A stretch of 6,136 bases of DNA from NCBI GenBank assembly GCA_021772355.1, contig JAJFMB010000222.1:1-6136 (forward strand), in the 5' to 3' direction. The translations under genes and the position numbers were made by a program. The stretch comes from Chlamydiota bacterium (GTDB lineage Bacteria; Chlamydiota; Chlamydiia; Chlamydiales; JAJFMB01). Shown here piece by piece: positions 1 to 5,940 of the stretch. Numbering within the stretch: the first letter of the stretch is position 1; each line of letters begins with the position of its first letter. A model generated the notes under the pieces. It was not told the DNA's origin and ran no database searches. It was given only the letters and a program-made list of their open reading frames with translations.

Positions 1-1220
1 AAATTGCGCTCTTTGACTATGGACAACCAGAGTGGGATGAATTTGCCGTCTCTAAAAAAGAGTGGTGGTTAAAAGACAAAGCACACAGACAGCAGTCAAA
101 TAACAGTCTTCTCTTCCACACAAAGCCAACACGCACTGAAATGGAAAATATCTTCCAGCTTATTCTAGACTCCGGAGGTTCAGAACCCGGATTCATCAAT
201 GCTGCAGAAGCAGAAAGAAGAGCTCCTTGGTTTAAAGGATGCAACCCATGCGTCGAAATTCTCTTAGGAAACAAATGTTTTTGCAACCTCACAGAAGTTA
301 ACGTTCTTGCTTTTAAAGGAAACAAGGTTGGCCTGGAAAGAGCCCTCTATCTTGCCGGTCGCATGAACTACCGCCAAACAATGGTCGACCTACGTGACGA
401 AATCCTACAGGAAGCGTGGCATCTCAATAATGAGTTCCTCCACCTCTGCGGTGTAGGATTGACCGGGATCCGTGCACGCCCCGACCTCACCTCTTACGAC
501 TATAAGAGAATGCGCAACATTACTGTGAGCGCCGCTTATAGCATGGCCAATGAGCTCAATGCACCGCTTCCAAAGAACGTCACATGCGTCAAGCCCAGCG
601 GCACTTTAAGCAAAATCATGGGGACCGAAGAGTGGGGCGAAGTTCCAGAAGGCGTACACTTGCCCTTGGGAAAATACGTATTTAACAACGTCACCTTTTC
701 TAAGCACGACGCCCTTGTCGACAAGTTTCGCGCTGCCGGCTACAGCATCACGGAAAAACCCTATGAGCCTGAATCTGTGCTCATCAAATTTCCCGTCAAA
801 TTCGACACAATCCCCTTCACTCGCAAAACCGTCACCCGTAAAAACGGCAAGATTGAAGAAGTGGATGTCAACACGGACAGCGCTGTTCAACAACTTGAAT
901 GGTACCGCATGCTACAGGAGACCTGGTGCGAGCAAAACGTCTCAAACACCATCTCTTACGATCCTTCTGAAGTTCCGGAAATTGTCGACTGGCTTTTGGA
1001 AAATTGGGATACTTATGTTGGCGTGTCGTTTCTTTTCCGCAACGACCCCACCAAAAATGCAGAAGACCTCGGCTACGCCTACCTTCCACAAGAAGTTGTC
1101 ACAGAAGAAGTCTTCAATGAATATGTTTCGCAGCTCAAAGATATCGAATACGGTCATATTGAGATCCGCGACGACGATCTCGCCGAAGCATGCGCTACCG
1201 GCGCCTGTCCTGTTAGATAG
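1..1220 (+). CDS. nrdJ: Adenosylcobalamin-dependent ribonucleoside-triphosphate reductase (class II), C-terminal part
   Basis: This gene is cut by the left edge; its frame is open from base 3 and ends at TAG 1218-1220, giving about 405 residues, so the ATG at 141 is internal. Class II reductases convert ribonucleotides to deoxyribonucleotides in the cytoplasm, using B12 to raise a thiyl radical. Numbering from base 3, NPCVE at residues 81-85 holds the radical cysteine C83 with N81 and E85, matching N406/C408/E410 of the Lactobacillus leichmannii enzyme. C94 in 'FCN' fits its redox partner C419. KPSGTLS at 197-203 is the substrate-phosphate loop. The end, C397-ATGA-C402-PVR, is the CX4C tail that re-reduces the active site. 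By family length (roughly 740 aa), the missing part is the N-terminal 300 or so residues with the allosteric region. GC content is visibly higher than in the next genes. The single-chain triphosphate-reductase subtype is likely; the subtype call is less certain than the class. Confidence 0.93.
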   Translation, partial: IALFDYGQPEWDEFAVSKKEWWLKDKAHRQQSNNSLLFHTKPTRTEMENIFQLILDSGGSEPGFINAAEAERRAPWFKGCNPCVEILLGNKCFCNLTEVNVLAFKGNKVGLERALYLAGRMNYRQTMVDLRDEILQEAWHLNNEFLHLCGVGLTGIRARPDLTSYDYKRMRNITVSAAYSMANELNAPLPKNVTCVKPSGTLSKIMGTEEWGEVPEGVHLPLGKYVFNNVTFSKHDALVDKFRAAGYSITEKPYEPESVLIKFPVKFDTIPFTRKTVTRKNGKIEEVDVNTDSAVQQLEWYRMLQETWCEQNVSNTISYDPSEVPEIVDWLLENWDTYVGVSFLFRNDPTKNAEDLGYAYLPQEVVTEEVFNEYVSQLKDIEYGHIEIRDDDLAEACATGACPVR

Positions 1221-1233
1221 TCTGCAAATGCCT

Positions 1234-1261
1234 AGTGGAAGGAGAACAACCTCCTTCCACT
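1234..1261. terminator. Hairpin between convergent genes, probable shared terminator
   Basis: AGTGGAAGGAG (1234-1244) and CTCCTTCCACT (1251-1261) form a perfect 11-bp stem with the 6-base loop AACAAC. It lies 13 bases after the reductase stop codon, and its last base is the final base of the stop codon of the opposing 489-aa gene. The flanks lack a long T run on either strand (TAAATTT on the + side), so as an intrinsic terminator it is only moderate. Its position between converging genes supports a bidirectional role. Confidence 0.7.
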
Positions 1262-2730
1262 TAAATTTCCTGAATTTTCACATTTGATTCATCGAGAAGA
1301 TCTAACTCGTAAAAATTATTTCGATTGGTTGGGTCGATAATGTAGTGACGCAAACCAGCTTTCAAAACAAGACTATCGGATCCCTGTTGAACAGCGCCCT
1401 TATTTAAAGATCTATTGATAACCATCTTTCCTTTTGAATCGTATGATTGGATCCATACAGAACTCTGCGAAAGCAATGTAACAGCAATCCAATCTCTCTT
1501 CGGAAAATACTGAAGCTTCACACGGTTATCTCCGACACGAAATTTCCATGGTGATTTTAGCAATGAATTTTTAAACTCTTCAAAGAGGTTAGTTTCTGGC
1601 GCTTCATCATCTGTTGCCGACAGCAACGCAAATGTAATGGCCCTGAATAAACTTGAAAGATCCTCTATTCCAACAACACCTTGCAATGCTATGAGAGCAT
1701 TCCCAGGAACCCCTTCAATTTCAAGTGTATCAATTCCACTCTGCAAAAGAGCAAATGGGACAAGAGCATGACTATCTCCGCTCTTTACGACCATATTACC
1801 AATTCCAAGTGCCAACAGCATTTGAACTAGAATTCTTGGATCTAGAGTTTCTAATTGAAACGATTGTGGCAATTCCACTCCAACATTACCATGCGGTTTA
1901 AGACCCAAATGAAACCTTTCATTTAATACCAGAGACAAGCCGCTTGTTTGAGGAATAAAACCCGATTCCAACATCTGAACCACATCAGCAGACAGATGCA
2001 GTTTCACCACTCCACTAGGAGTTGAGACCTCAACAAGGCGCCCATCTAACGCAGCTAAATCACCGGAGATGATTTTTACTTGAGGAGTCTGCACCAAACC
2101 TAATGGACCAGAAACTGTATTGTCTCCATCAGTCAACTTAGGCAAAGGCTTACTTACAGGTAGGGAAGGTGTGCTCTCATTAGTTATTAAAGTATCAGGG
2201 TTCTTTGCATCGCCCGCCTTATGAGGCGGGATAAATGGAACAACTTTAAATTTGATACCATCTGCCTTTCCAACAACTGGAGCCTCTTTAACTTCCAAAG
2301 CGTTAAGATTTTTTAAATTAATAATATGATAAGGGGACTCAGAGATAGGATTTGTCTTAAAGATGTGTGTTCGTACAAAATTGATAACTGCTAGGAGGCT
2401 CTTCGTAAATACATTTTTAGTGTTGCCATGTTCATATTTTTCATTTAAATTTTGAATATTTTTTTTGAAGGCTATTGCCTCATCCGAGGTGTAGTCAGCT
2501 ACCTCTTGTCTTAAAGCCTCTTGATTCTGAAATAAATCAAATAGGACCTTGTTCGTTGCCTGTAAATCAGAATCACTCTGAAACGTAATAAATCTTTTGA
2601 AAGATTCAAAAGCGCTTGGTTTCTGTTTTGATTTCGATAAAACTTTTCCGCTAGTGTCTTTGAAAAGATGCGCTTTATCTAAATTTAAATGATTTGATCG
2701 TAAAGAATGCCCAATTATATTATTACTCAT
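1261..2730 (-). CDS. Uncharacterised protein, 489 aa (paralog A of a tandem pair)
   Basis: I recognise no known family. The ATG (2728-2730) follows AGAGG by 5 nt. The first 38 residues are polar and rich in Ser, Asn and Lys, with no signal peptide. Residues 39-125 form a predicted helical module shared with the 408-aa neighbour: 'SAF..F.RF', 'L.A.NK.L', 'EAI..F', 'N..YE.GN..N'. Residues 150-220 are a Pro/Lys/Thr-rich linker. From 220 to 489 the chain looks globular, with a hydrophobic but not clearly transmembrane stretch at about 298-375. The end carries 'VLKAGLRHYI' (455-464), which matches 'VLQSGAKHMI' in the neighbour. There is no cysteine in 489 residues. It has its own promoter and is transcribed away from paralog B's terminator. 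A secreted effector or structural protein of a host-associated bacterium is possible, but that is inference; only the paralogy is visible. Confidence 0.88.
   Translation of the reverse strand: MSNNIIGHSLRSNHLNLDKAHLFKDTSGKVLSKSKQKPSAFESFKRFITFQSDSDLQATNKVLFDLFQNQEALRQEVADYTSDEAIAFKKNIQNLNEKYEHGNTKNVFTKSLLAVINFVRTHIFKTNPISESPYHIINLKNLNALEVKEAPVVGKADGIKFKVVPFIPPHKAGDAKNPDTLITNESTPSLPVSKPLPKLTDGDNTVSGPLGLVQTPQVKIISGDLAALDGRLVEVSTPSGVVKLHLSADVVQMLESGFIPQTSGLSLVLNERFHLGLKPHGNVGVELPQSFQLETLDPRILVQMLLALGIGNMVVKSGDSHALVPFALLQSGIDTLEIEGVPGNALIALQGVVGIEDLSSLFRAITFALLSATDDEAPETNLFEEFKNSLLKSPWKFRVGDNRVKLQYFPKRDWIAVTLLSQSSVWIQSYDSKGKMVINRSLNKGAVQQGSDSLVLKAGLRHYIIDPTNRNNFYELDLLDESNVKIQEI
2213..2230. repeat. 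GC-rich perfect hairpin inside the 489-aa gene
   Basis: CCCGCCT (2213-2219) and AGGCGGG (2224-2230) form a 7-bp, mostly G-C stem with a TATG loop, in an otherwise AT-rich gene. It falls in the linker region of the protein (about residues 167-173, 'IPPHKAG'). No T run follows on either strand, so it is not a usual terminator. Confidence 0.5.
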
Positions 2731-2735
2731 AACAA

Positions 2736-2740
2736 CCTCT
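2736..2740 (-). promoter_or_regulatory. Ribosome binding site of the 489-aa gene
   Basis: On the - strand AGAGG stands 5 nt before the ATG at 2728-2730. The context AGGTTGTTATG resembles AGGTGTTGCTATG before the 408-aa paralog, which may be a remnant of the duplication. Confidence 0.6.
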
Positions 2741-2756
2741 TATTTTTAGTTGCTAT

Positions 2757-2785
2757 ATTATAAAATATTAGGAAATAAAAAAGCC
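2757..2785 (-). promoter_or_regulatory. Promoter of the 489-aa gene
   Basis: The - strand has a perfect TATAAT at 2757-2762, about 26 bases before the start codon. This would give a leader of roughly 20 nt carrying the AGAGG site. At 17-bp spacing the -35 position reads GGCTTT, a poor match that overlaps the terminator of the upstream gene. The -10 is convincing; the -35 is not. Confidence 0.5.
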
Positions 2786-2805
2786 ACCCTATTTAAAGAG
2801 TGGCT
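2771..2805 (-). terminator. Intrinsic terminator of the 408-aa gene
   Basis: Read on the - strand, AGCCACTCT pairs with AGGGTGGCT (one T-G wobble) to give a 9-bp stem (2782-2805) around the loop TTAAAT. TTTTTATTT follows directly. It begins 28 bases after the stop codon of the 408-aa gene, so the two paralogs are probably separate transcripts. Confidence 0.85.
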
Positions 2806-2833
2806 AAAATAAAAAAGATAATAGTAATCGAAA

Positions 2834-4060
2834 TTACGCAGTTACTTCTTCGACTTTATTATTATTAGCAAAAACACTATCAACCTTAACTTCGAATGTT
2901 AAAGGATTATAAAGTGATGCTGGATTGTTTGTTTCCCAGATCATATGCTTAGCACCAGACTGTAGCACGACTGGTTTCGCTGTTTCAGCATGTGACTGTT
3001 GTACTGCAAATCGAGGAACTTGAACAGGTCCATTTGGTCCCATTTGCATATCATAACCCGCCAATACAGGCCTATTACTCGTCATAGTGAAAATATTACG
3101 CAACTCTGTTTTGCCATCAGCATGAATCGTTTTGACAACGATATCGCAATCAACAACCTGACCATTATCTTTAGTCACACTCATAGGCTTTAACATTGCA
3201 TCATTATTTTTTCCATCAGATTGAAATTTCAAATTGATAGTAGAGTTTCCTACAGTGAAGTCTCTATCCAATACGTAAATTTGTTTTTTTCTAACTCCAC
3301 CTTTACCATCAGATTCTTCCACTTCTTCAGCGTGAGTTTCCCAGGTCAATAGAGGAGCTCCGTCTGCGCCGGTTTTAATTGTACTTGGATCTAAGCCAAA
3401 AGTTCCAGAAAATGAAATTGTAACTCTCTTTCCTGTCTCATTATCTACCATTTCTCCAGTAATAGGCTGAGAGGCAGGGATATTGACTTTACCAGTGTTT
3501 GGGTCAATTAAAACCTTACTAAAATCAAATTCTCTTTGGCCTTCAGGAACAAAATCCACCTTCGCGCGGATAGCAGCCATATAATCTTCTTTCGGAGAAA
3601 AAGTCGTATAAATGTGGCGGAAAACAGGCTGGCTTTGAAAATATTTAACAATTTTTTCAGCCAATTTAGAAAGTTTATTCAAGATCCCATTTGTACCATT
3701 TCCCTTTTCATAAGCGGGATTAATCTGAGAGAAAAAGTTGTGTTCGAAATTGTCAATAGCTTCATTACGCTTCTGCTTATCTTCAAATTTATTAATAATA
3801 TCACTTGCAACATTATCAACAAAATCACCAGCTGTTAAAGCTTTGTTTGAAGCAACCAATTGCGCGTTTTTCTCAAAACGAAAAAAGCGACTAAAAGCAT
3901 TTCCAACATTCTCTTTTGAACGAAAGCCAACTGTATTAACAGTAGCACCGTCAACAGTCTGTATTCCGACAAAGACTTCTTCTTTCTCTTTTTTTAAATT
4001 GTGTTTCGAATTGTACACTGAATCATCAAATGTAAATCTTGAAATATTATCTACTGACAT
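2834..4060 (-). CDS. Uncharacterised protein, 408 aa (paralog B of a tandem pair)
   Basis: I recognise no known family. I place the start at the ATG 4058-4060 (protein begins MSVDNIS), which follows AGGTG by 5 nt. An in-frame ATG at 4111 would add 17 residues but lies upstream of the likely transcription start and has no ribosome site. Residues 1-52 are polar and Lys/Asn/Ser-rich without a signal peptide. Residues 53-142 hold the helical module shared with the 489-aa protein ('NAF.RF.RF', 'ASNKAL', 'NEAI', 'N.AYEKGN.TN'). Residues 165-405 look beta-rich, with Gly/Asp turns such as 'FGLDPS' and 'DRDFTVGNS'. Near the end 'VLQSGAKHMI' (365-374), followed by 'TNNPASLY', matches the paralog's C-terminal signature. 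There is one cysteine (C305). It has its own promoter and a strong terminator. Both a secreted effector and a structural role are possible; neither is shown. Confidence 0.88.
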   Translation of the reverse strand: MSVDNISRFTFDDSVYNSKHNLKKEKEEVFVGIQTVDGATVNTVGFRSKENVGNAFSRFFRFEKNAQLVASNKALTAGDFVDNVASDIINKFEDKQKRNEAIDNFEHNFFSQINPAYEKGNGTNGILNKLSKLAEKIVKYFQSQPVFRHIYTTFSPKEDYMAAIRAKVDFVPEGQREFDFSKVLIDPNTGKVNIPASQPITGEMVDNETGKRVTISFSGTFGLDPSTIKTGADGAPLLTWETHAEEVEESDGKGGVRKKQIYVLDRDFTVGNSTINLKFQSDGKNNDAMLKPMSVTKDNGQVVDCDIVVKTIHADGKTELRNIFTMTSNRPVLAGYDMQMGPNGPVQVPRFAVQQSHAETAKPVVLQSGAKHMIWETNNPASLYNPLTFEVKVDSVFANNNKVEEVTA

Positions 4061-4065
4061 AGCAA

Positions 4066-4070
4066 CACCT
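4066..4070 (-). promoter_or_regulatory. Ribosome binding site deciding the start of the 408-aa gene
   Basis: AGGTG on the - strand stands 5 nt before the ATG at 4058-4060. Nothing comparable stands before the in-frame ATG at 4111, so the shorter protein is preferred. Confidence 0.55.
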
Positions 4071-4082
4071 ATACTTTTTAAG

Positions 4083-4178
4083 TTGTTAATAAAAAACGCA
4101 TATATTAACAATAATTCACGAAAATAACAACCAGTTATTTTTAAAATTGTTGTTAACTATCCTACAATCTCTTGTTAA
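4083..4178. repeat. Cluster of TTGTTAA heptamers, candidate operator region
   Basis: Exact TTGTTAA occurs at 4083-4089, 4150-4156 and 4172-4178 on the + strand and at 4105-4111 on the - strand. A one-mismatch copy (TTGTTAT, - strand) lies at 4124-4130. Starts are 22, 19, 26 and 22 bases apart, close to two helical turns. They flank and overlap the promoter of the 408-aa gene. AT-rich background makes some copies cheap, so this is only a candidate protein-binding array. Confidence 0.4.
4102..4130 (-). promoter_or_regulatory. Promoter of the 408-aa gene
   Basis: On the - strand TTGTTA (4125-4130) and TAATAT (4102-4107) are separated by 17 bp; each matches the sigma-70 consensus at 4 of 6 positions. 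Transcription would start near 4095, about 35 nt before the start codon at 4060 and downstream of the alternative ATG at 4111. Both boxes overlap copies or near-copies of the TTGTTAA heptamer, which fits regulation at the promoter. Confidence 0.45.
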
Positions 4179-4271
4179 TACTCTTATTTCCATCAAACGG
4201 CATAAGTTTTAATTAATAATACTACAGAAGAAATACAATTATTATTTTTGATGCGAAGGGTGCAACAAGAT

Positions 4272-4344
4272 CGTTCTTTTGTCATTCCTGCCATCTCATA
4301 CCTTTTGGTGAGGGCAATAAAATGATAGAATGCTATCAAGAACG
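4272..4344. ncRNA. Nested inverted repeats, possible branched RNA structure
   Basis: An outer pair, CGTTCT (4272-4277) with AGAACG (4339-4344), encloses two arms. One is a bulged arm at 4290-4315 (GCC, CTCA and CC pairing with GG, TGAG and GGC around a TTTT loop). The other is a perfect hairpin, TGATAG-AATG-CTATCA (4323-4338), that abuts the outer stem. Together they resemble a three-way junction. It could be a 3' UTR element of the phosphoesterase mRNA, a small RNA, or a decayed palindromic repeat. The sequence alone does not decide. Confidence 0.3.
4317..4338 (-). terminator. Weak terminator-like hairpin after the phosphoesterase gene
   Basis: On the - strand TGATAG-CATT-CTATCA is followed by TTTTATT, 28 bases past the TAA stop at 4367-4369. 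The stem is short and AT-rich, so termination would be weak. It is part of the larger inverted-repeat set. Confidence 0.4.
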
Positions 4345-4366
4345 TGTTATTAAAGTAAATTTATTT

Positions 4367-5113
4367 TTAGCAGGGGTAAACAATTAACGGATTAAAATCG
4401 AGAAAATCACAGGAGGTCAGTAAATAAGTGATGCTATTTTTTGTGCCAAACATCTCTACGCCCTTTTTAACACTGTGGAGGTGACCAAACACACAGATAT
4501 CAACATTGTACTTCTCCAACAAACCCGAAACAATAGAATCTTCCATTGTTGCACTAATAGGGGGATAATGCGTCATAACGATACGCATTTTTGCTTTTTG
4601 ATTTAATTGCTTAAGACTCACTTCTAAGCGCTGAATTTCACGCTCAAATATTTTTTTCTGCTCAGCGCTATTTTTTTCTTTCACTATAGCTTTAGGGTTT
4701 TCACGATATTCGATATAGCCGTTAAAATTAAACTCCTCCGTATCCCAAAGACGCGCTCCCCCAATACAGATGTCGTTCCATTCAAACACATCGTTTTGAA
4801 TCACATGAATAGAAGGCGGTAACACAGCTCTCACCTTACTTAGTGAAGTCCACCAATAGTCGTGATTGCCCCGAATCATCACCTTGGTCCCAGGCAAAGA
4901 TTCAATCCAGCCCAAATCAACCTTAGCGAGTTCAGGACGCATCGCCCATGAAATATCACCAGCTATAAGAACTAAATCCTCATCAACTATACTCGCACGC
5001 CAATTCTTCTCAATTTGATCCGTATAACCCACCCATTGTGGACCAAATATATCCATCGACTTATTTGCATCTCCAAAAGACAGGTGTAAATCAGCAATTG
5101 CCCATATTTTCAT
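4367..5113 (-). CDS. Calcineurin-like metallophosphoesterase, 248 aa
   Basis: This is a cytoplasmic metal-dependent phosphohydrolase of the calcineurin-like superfamily; the substrate cannot be read from the sequence. All family motifs are present in order, numbering from the ATG at 5111-5113: D8-L-H10 in 'IADLHLS', G52-D53 in 'GDISWAM', G82-N83-H84-D85 in 'GNHDYWW', H182 in 'MTHYPP', and G210-H211-L-H213. These residues build the two-metal site. An insertion rich in Lys, Glu and Gln (about 140-178) looks helical and may be a coiled coil. The protein has no signal peptide. A GTG two codons upstream (5117-5119) is possible, but homologs typically begin at 'MKIWAIADLH'. No Shine-Dalgarno sequence is visible before either start. 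The gene is 142 bases downstream of kynB on the same strand; that gap argues against tight coupling. Confidence 0.9.
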   Translation of the reverse strand: MKIWAIADLHLSFGDANKSMDIFGPQWVGYTDQIEKNWRASIVDEDLVLIAGDISWAMRPELAKVDLGWIESLPGTKVMIRGNHDYWWTSLSKVRAVLPPSIHVIQNDVFEWNDICIGGARLWDTEEFNFNGYIEYRENPKAIVKEKNSAEQKKIFEREIQRLEVSLKQLNQKAKMRIVMTHYPPISATMEDSIVSGLLEKYNVDICVFGHLHSVKKGVEMFGTKNSITYLLTSCDFLDFNPLIVYPC

Positions 5114-5195
5114 ACGCACAAGGGTATAGGAAACACATTAACCAGTAAAGTCAGGAAGAAAAAATTACCATGTAAAAAAATCGACTGAACGGATT

Positions 5196-5220
5196 GATGA
5201 AATAAAAGCGTTTATTCATC
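5196..5220. repeat. Inverted repeat between kynB and the phosphoesterase gene
   Basis: GATGA (5196-5200) and TCATC (5216-5220) pair outside ATAAA (5202-5206) and TTTAT (5211-5215), with one bulged base (A5201) and a 4-base AGCG loop. It lies 36 bases after the kynB stop. No T run follows on the - strand, so it may stabilise the kynB mRNA 3' end or serve as a weak regulatory site. Confidence 0.35.
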
Positions 5221-5255
5221 ACCTATGTTAAAATGCTCGAATAAAAAAGCAAAAA

Positions 5256-5891
5256 CTAATTATTTGTGCTCCGCAAAATTGCACGAACAGGGCTTGCATC
5301 AAACCCCTTGATTTTAAGTGGCAGTGCGATAAGCTCATATAAGCCCTCCGGAACCTGATCTAAATCAAGATTCTCCAAAAGAGCAATGTCATACTTATAG
5401 GCCAGATGATGGCAAGGCAACTCATGGTTTTGGAACAAATCAACACTTGGCCCATCAATTCCAATAGTAATGACATTGTTTTGCGCTAAATACTCAAAAT
5501 ATTCAGGTTCAAACGATGCAAAATTTTCACTGAATGGCGCAGTATAATCGAAAGTTGAAGTCGCAAAAAGGACCCTAGAAGCTAAAATAGACTGGCTAAT
5601 ATTGTGTTTTGTTATTGCTTCGCCTGGCTTCACTTTCGGGCGGATAACTTGACATTGACCTAGATAGTGATGTAGTGAACACTCCTCTATCGTTCGCCCT
5701 TCTTTTGCATAATGAGAGGGAGCATCCGCATGAGCACCCAAGTGAACTGTAGCAGTCATGCTCGAAGATGTAACAGCGTCACCTAAATTCAGATCGCAAT
5801 GGACATGCCGTTGAAGAGGCGTACTCTGAGGCCAAAGTGGGAAATCAGTTGAGACAAGAGGTGTGATGTCCCAAATTTTACTACTATTAAT
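5256..5891 (-). CDS. kynB: Kynurenine formamidase (arylformamidase), apparent ATT start
   Basis: KynB hydrolyses N-formylkynurenine to kynurenine and formate in tryptophan breakdown, in the cytoplasm. From the proposed start the protein is 211 residues, the usual KynB size. 'KIWDITPLV' (5-13) and 'PLWPQSTP' (18-25) match the family opening. The zinc motif HLGAHADAPSH (50-60) supplies H50, H54, D56 and H60. H161/H162 and E173 in 'LLENLDL' fit the later catalytic residues. The tail 'YELIALPLKIKGFDASPVRA' (185-204) is typical of true KynB rather than generic cyclase-family proteins. The start is odd: no ATG, GTG or TTG lies at the right place, but ATT (5889-5891) follows AGGAG by 7 nt. An in-frame ATG at 6059 would add 56 unrelated, hydrophobic residues from GC-richer DNA. 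A gene with a mutated start is the alternative. No kynA or kynU lies next to it. Confidence 0.88.
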   Translation of the reverse strand: MNSSKIWDITPLVSTDFPLWPQSTPLQRHVHCDLNLGDAVTSSSMTATVHLGAHADAPSHYAKEGRTIEECSLHHYLGQCQVIRPKVKPGEAITKHNISQSILASRVLFATSTFDYTAPFSENFASFEPEYFEYLAQNNVITIGIDGPSVDLFQNHELPCHHLAYKYDIALLENLDLDQVPEGLYELIALPLKIKGFDASPVRAILRSTNN

Positions 5892-5898
5892 CCTAAAT

Positions 5899-5903
5899 CT
5901 CCT
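5899..5903 (-). promoter_or_regulatory. Consensus ribosome binding site of kynB before an ATT codon
   Basis: AGGAG on the - strand lies 7 nt before ATT at 5889-5891, an ideal spacing. It is the best Shine-Dalgarno sequence in the window and decides the start, since the conserved KynB opening begins four codons later. Confidence 0.7.
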
Positions 5904-5940
5904 AAAAAAAACAAATTTATCACAATATACATAAAAATAA

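Larger units (their letters stand above)
4061..4366. other. AT-rich intergenic spacer, no gene seen
   Basis: These 306 bases separate the 408-aa gene from the phosphoesterase gene on the same strand. They hold the ribosome site and promoter of the 408-aa gene, a cluster of TTGTTAA heptamers (4083-4178) and a set of nested inverted repeats (4272-4344). Between about 4180 and 4270 I see only AT-rich sequence, without a convincing reading frame on either strand. Confidence 0.7.

Noticed and set aside
1..140. Treating the ATG at 141 as the reductase start
   Set aside because: The same frame is open back to base 3 with reductase-like sequence, and the family is far longer than 359 residues.
606..893. 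A 95-codon - strand frame antisense to the reductase
   Set aside because: Lies wholly within the conserved reductase coding region and has no ribosome site or recognisable domain.
715..1287. A 190-codon + strand frame overlapping the reductase
   Set aside because: It is out of frame with a strongly conserved reductase, is rich in low-complexity Ser/Thr/Lys and has no family match; a shadow frame.
4061..4111. Longer N-terminus for the 408-aa protein starting at 4111
   Set aside because: No ribosome site, the start lies upstream of the likely transcription start, and MSVDNIS has the better signal.
3536..4127. Two overlapping + strand frames antisense to the 408-aa gene
   Set aside because: The - strand gene there has paralogy support, promoter and terminator; the + frames run through its promoter and show no domain.
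5196..5220. Intrinsic terminator for kynB
   Set aside because: The stem is AT-rich with a bulge and no T run follows on the - strand; listed only as an inverted repeat.
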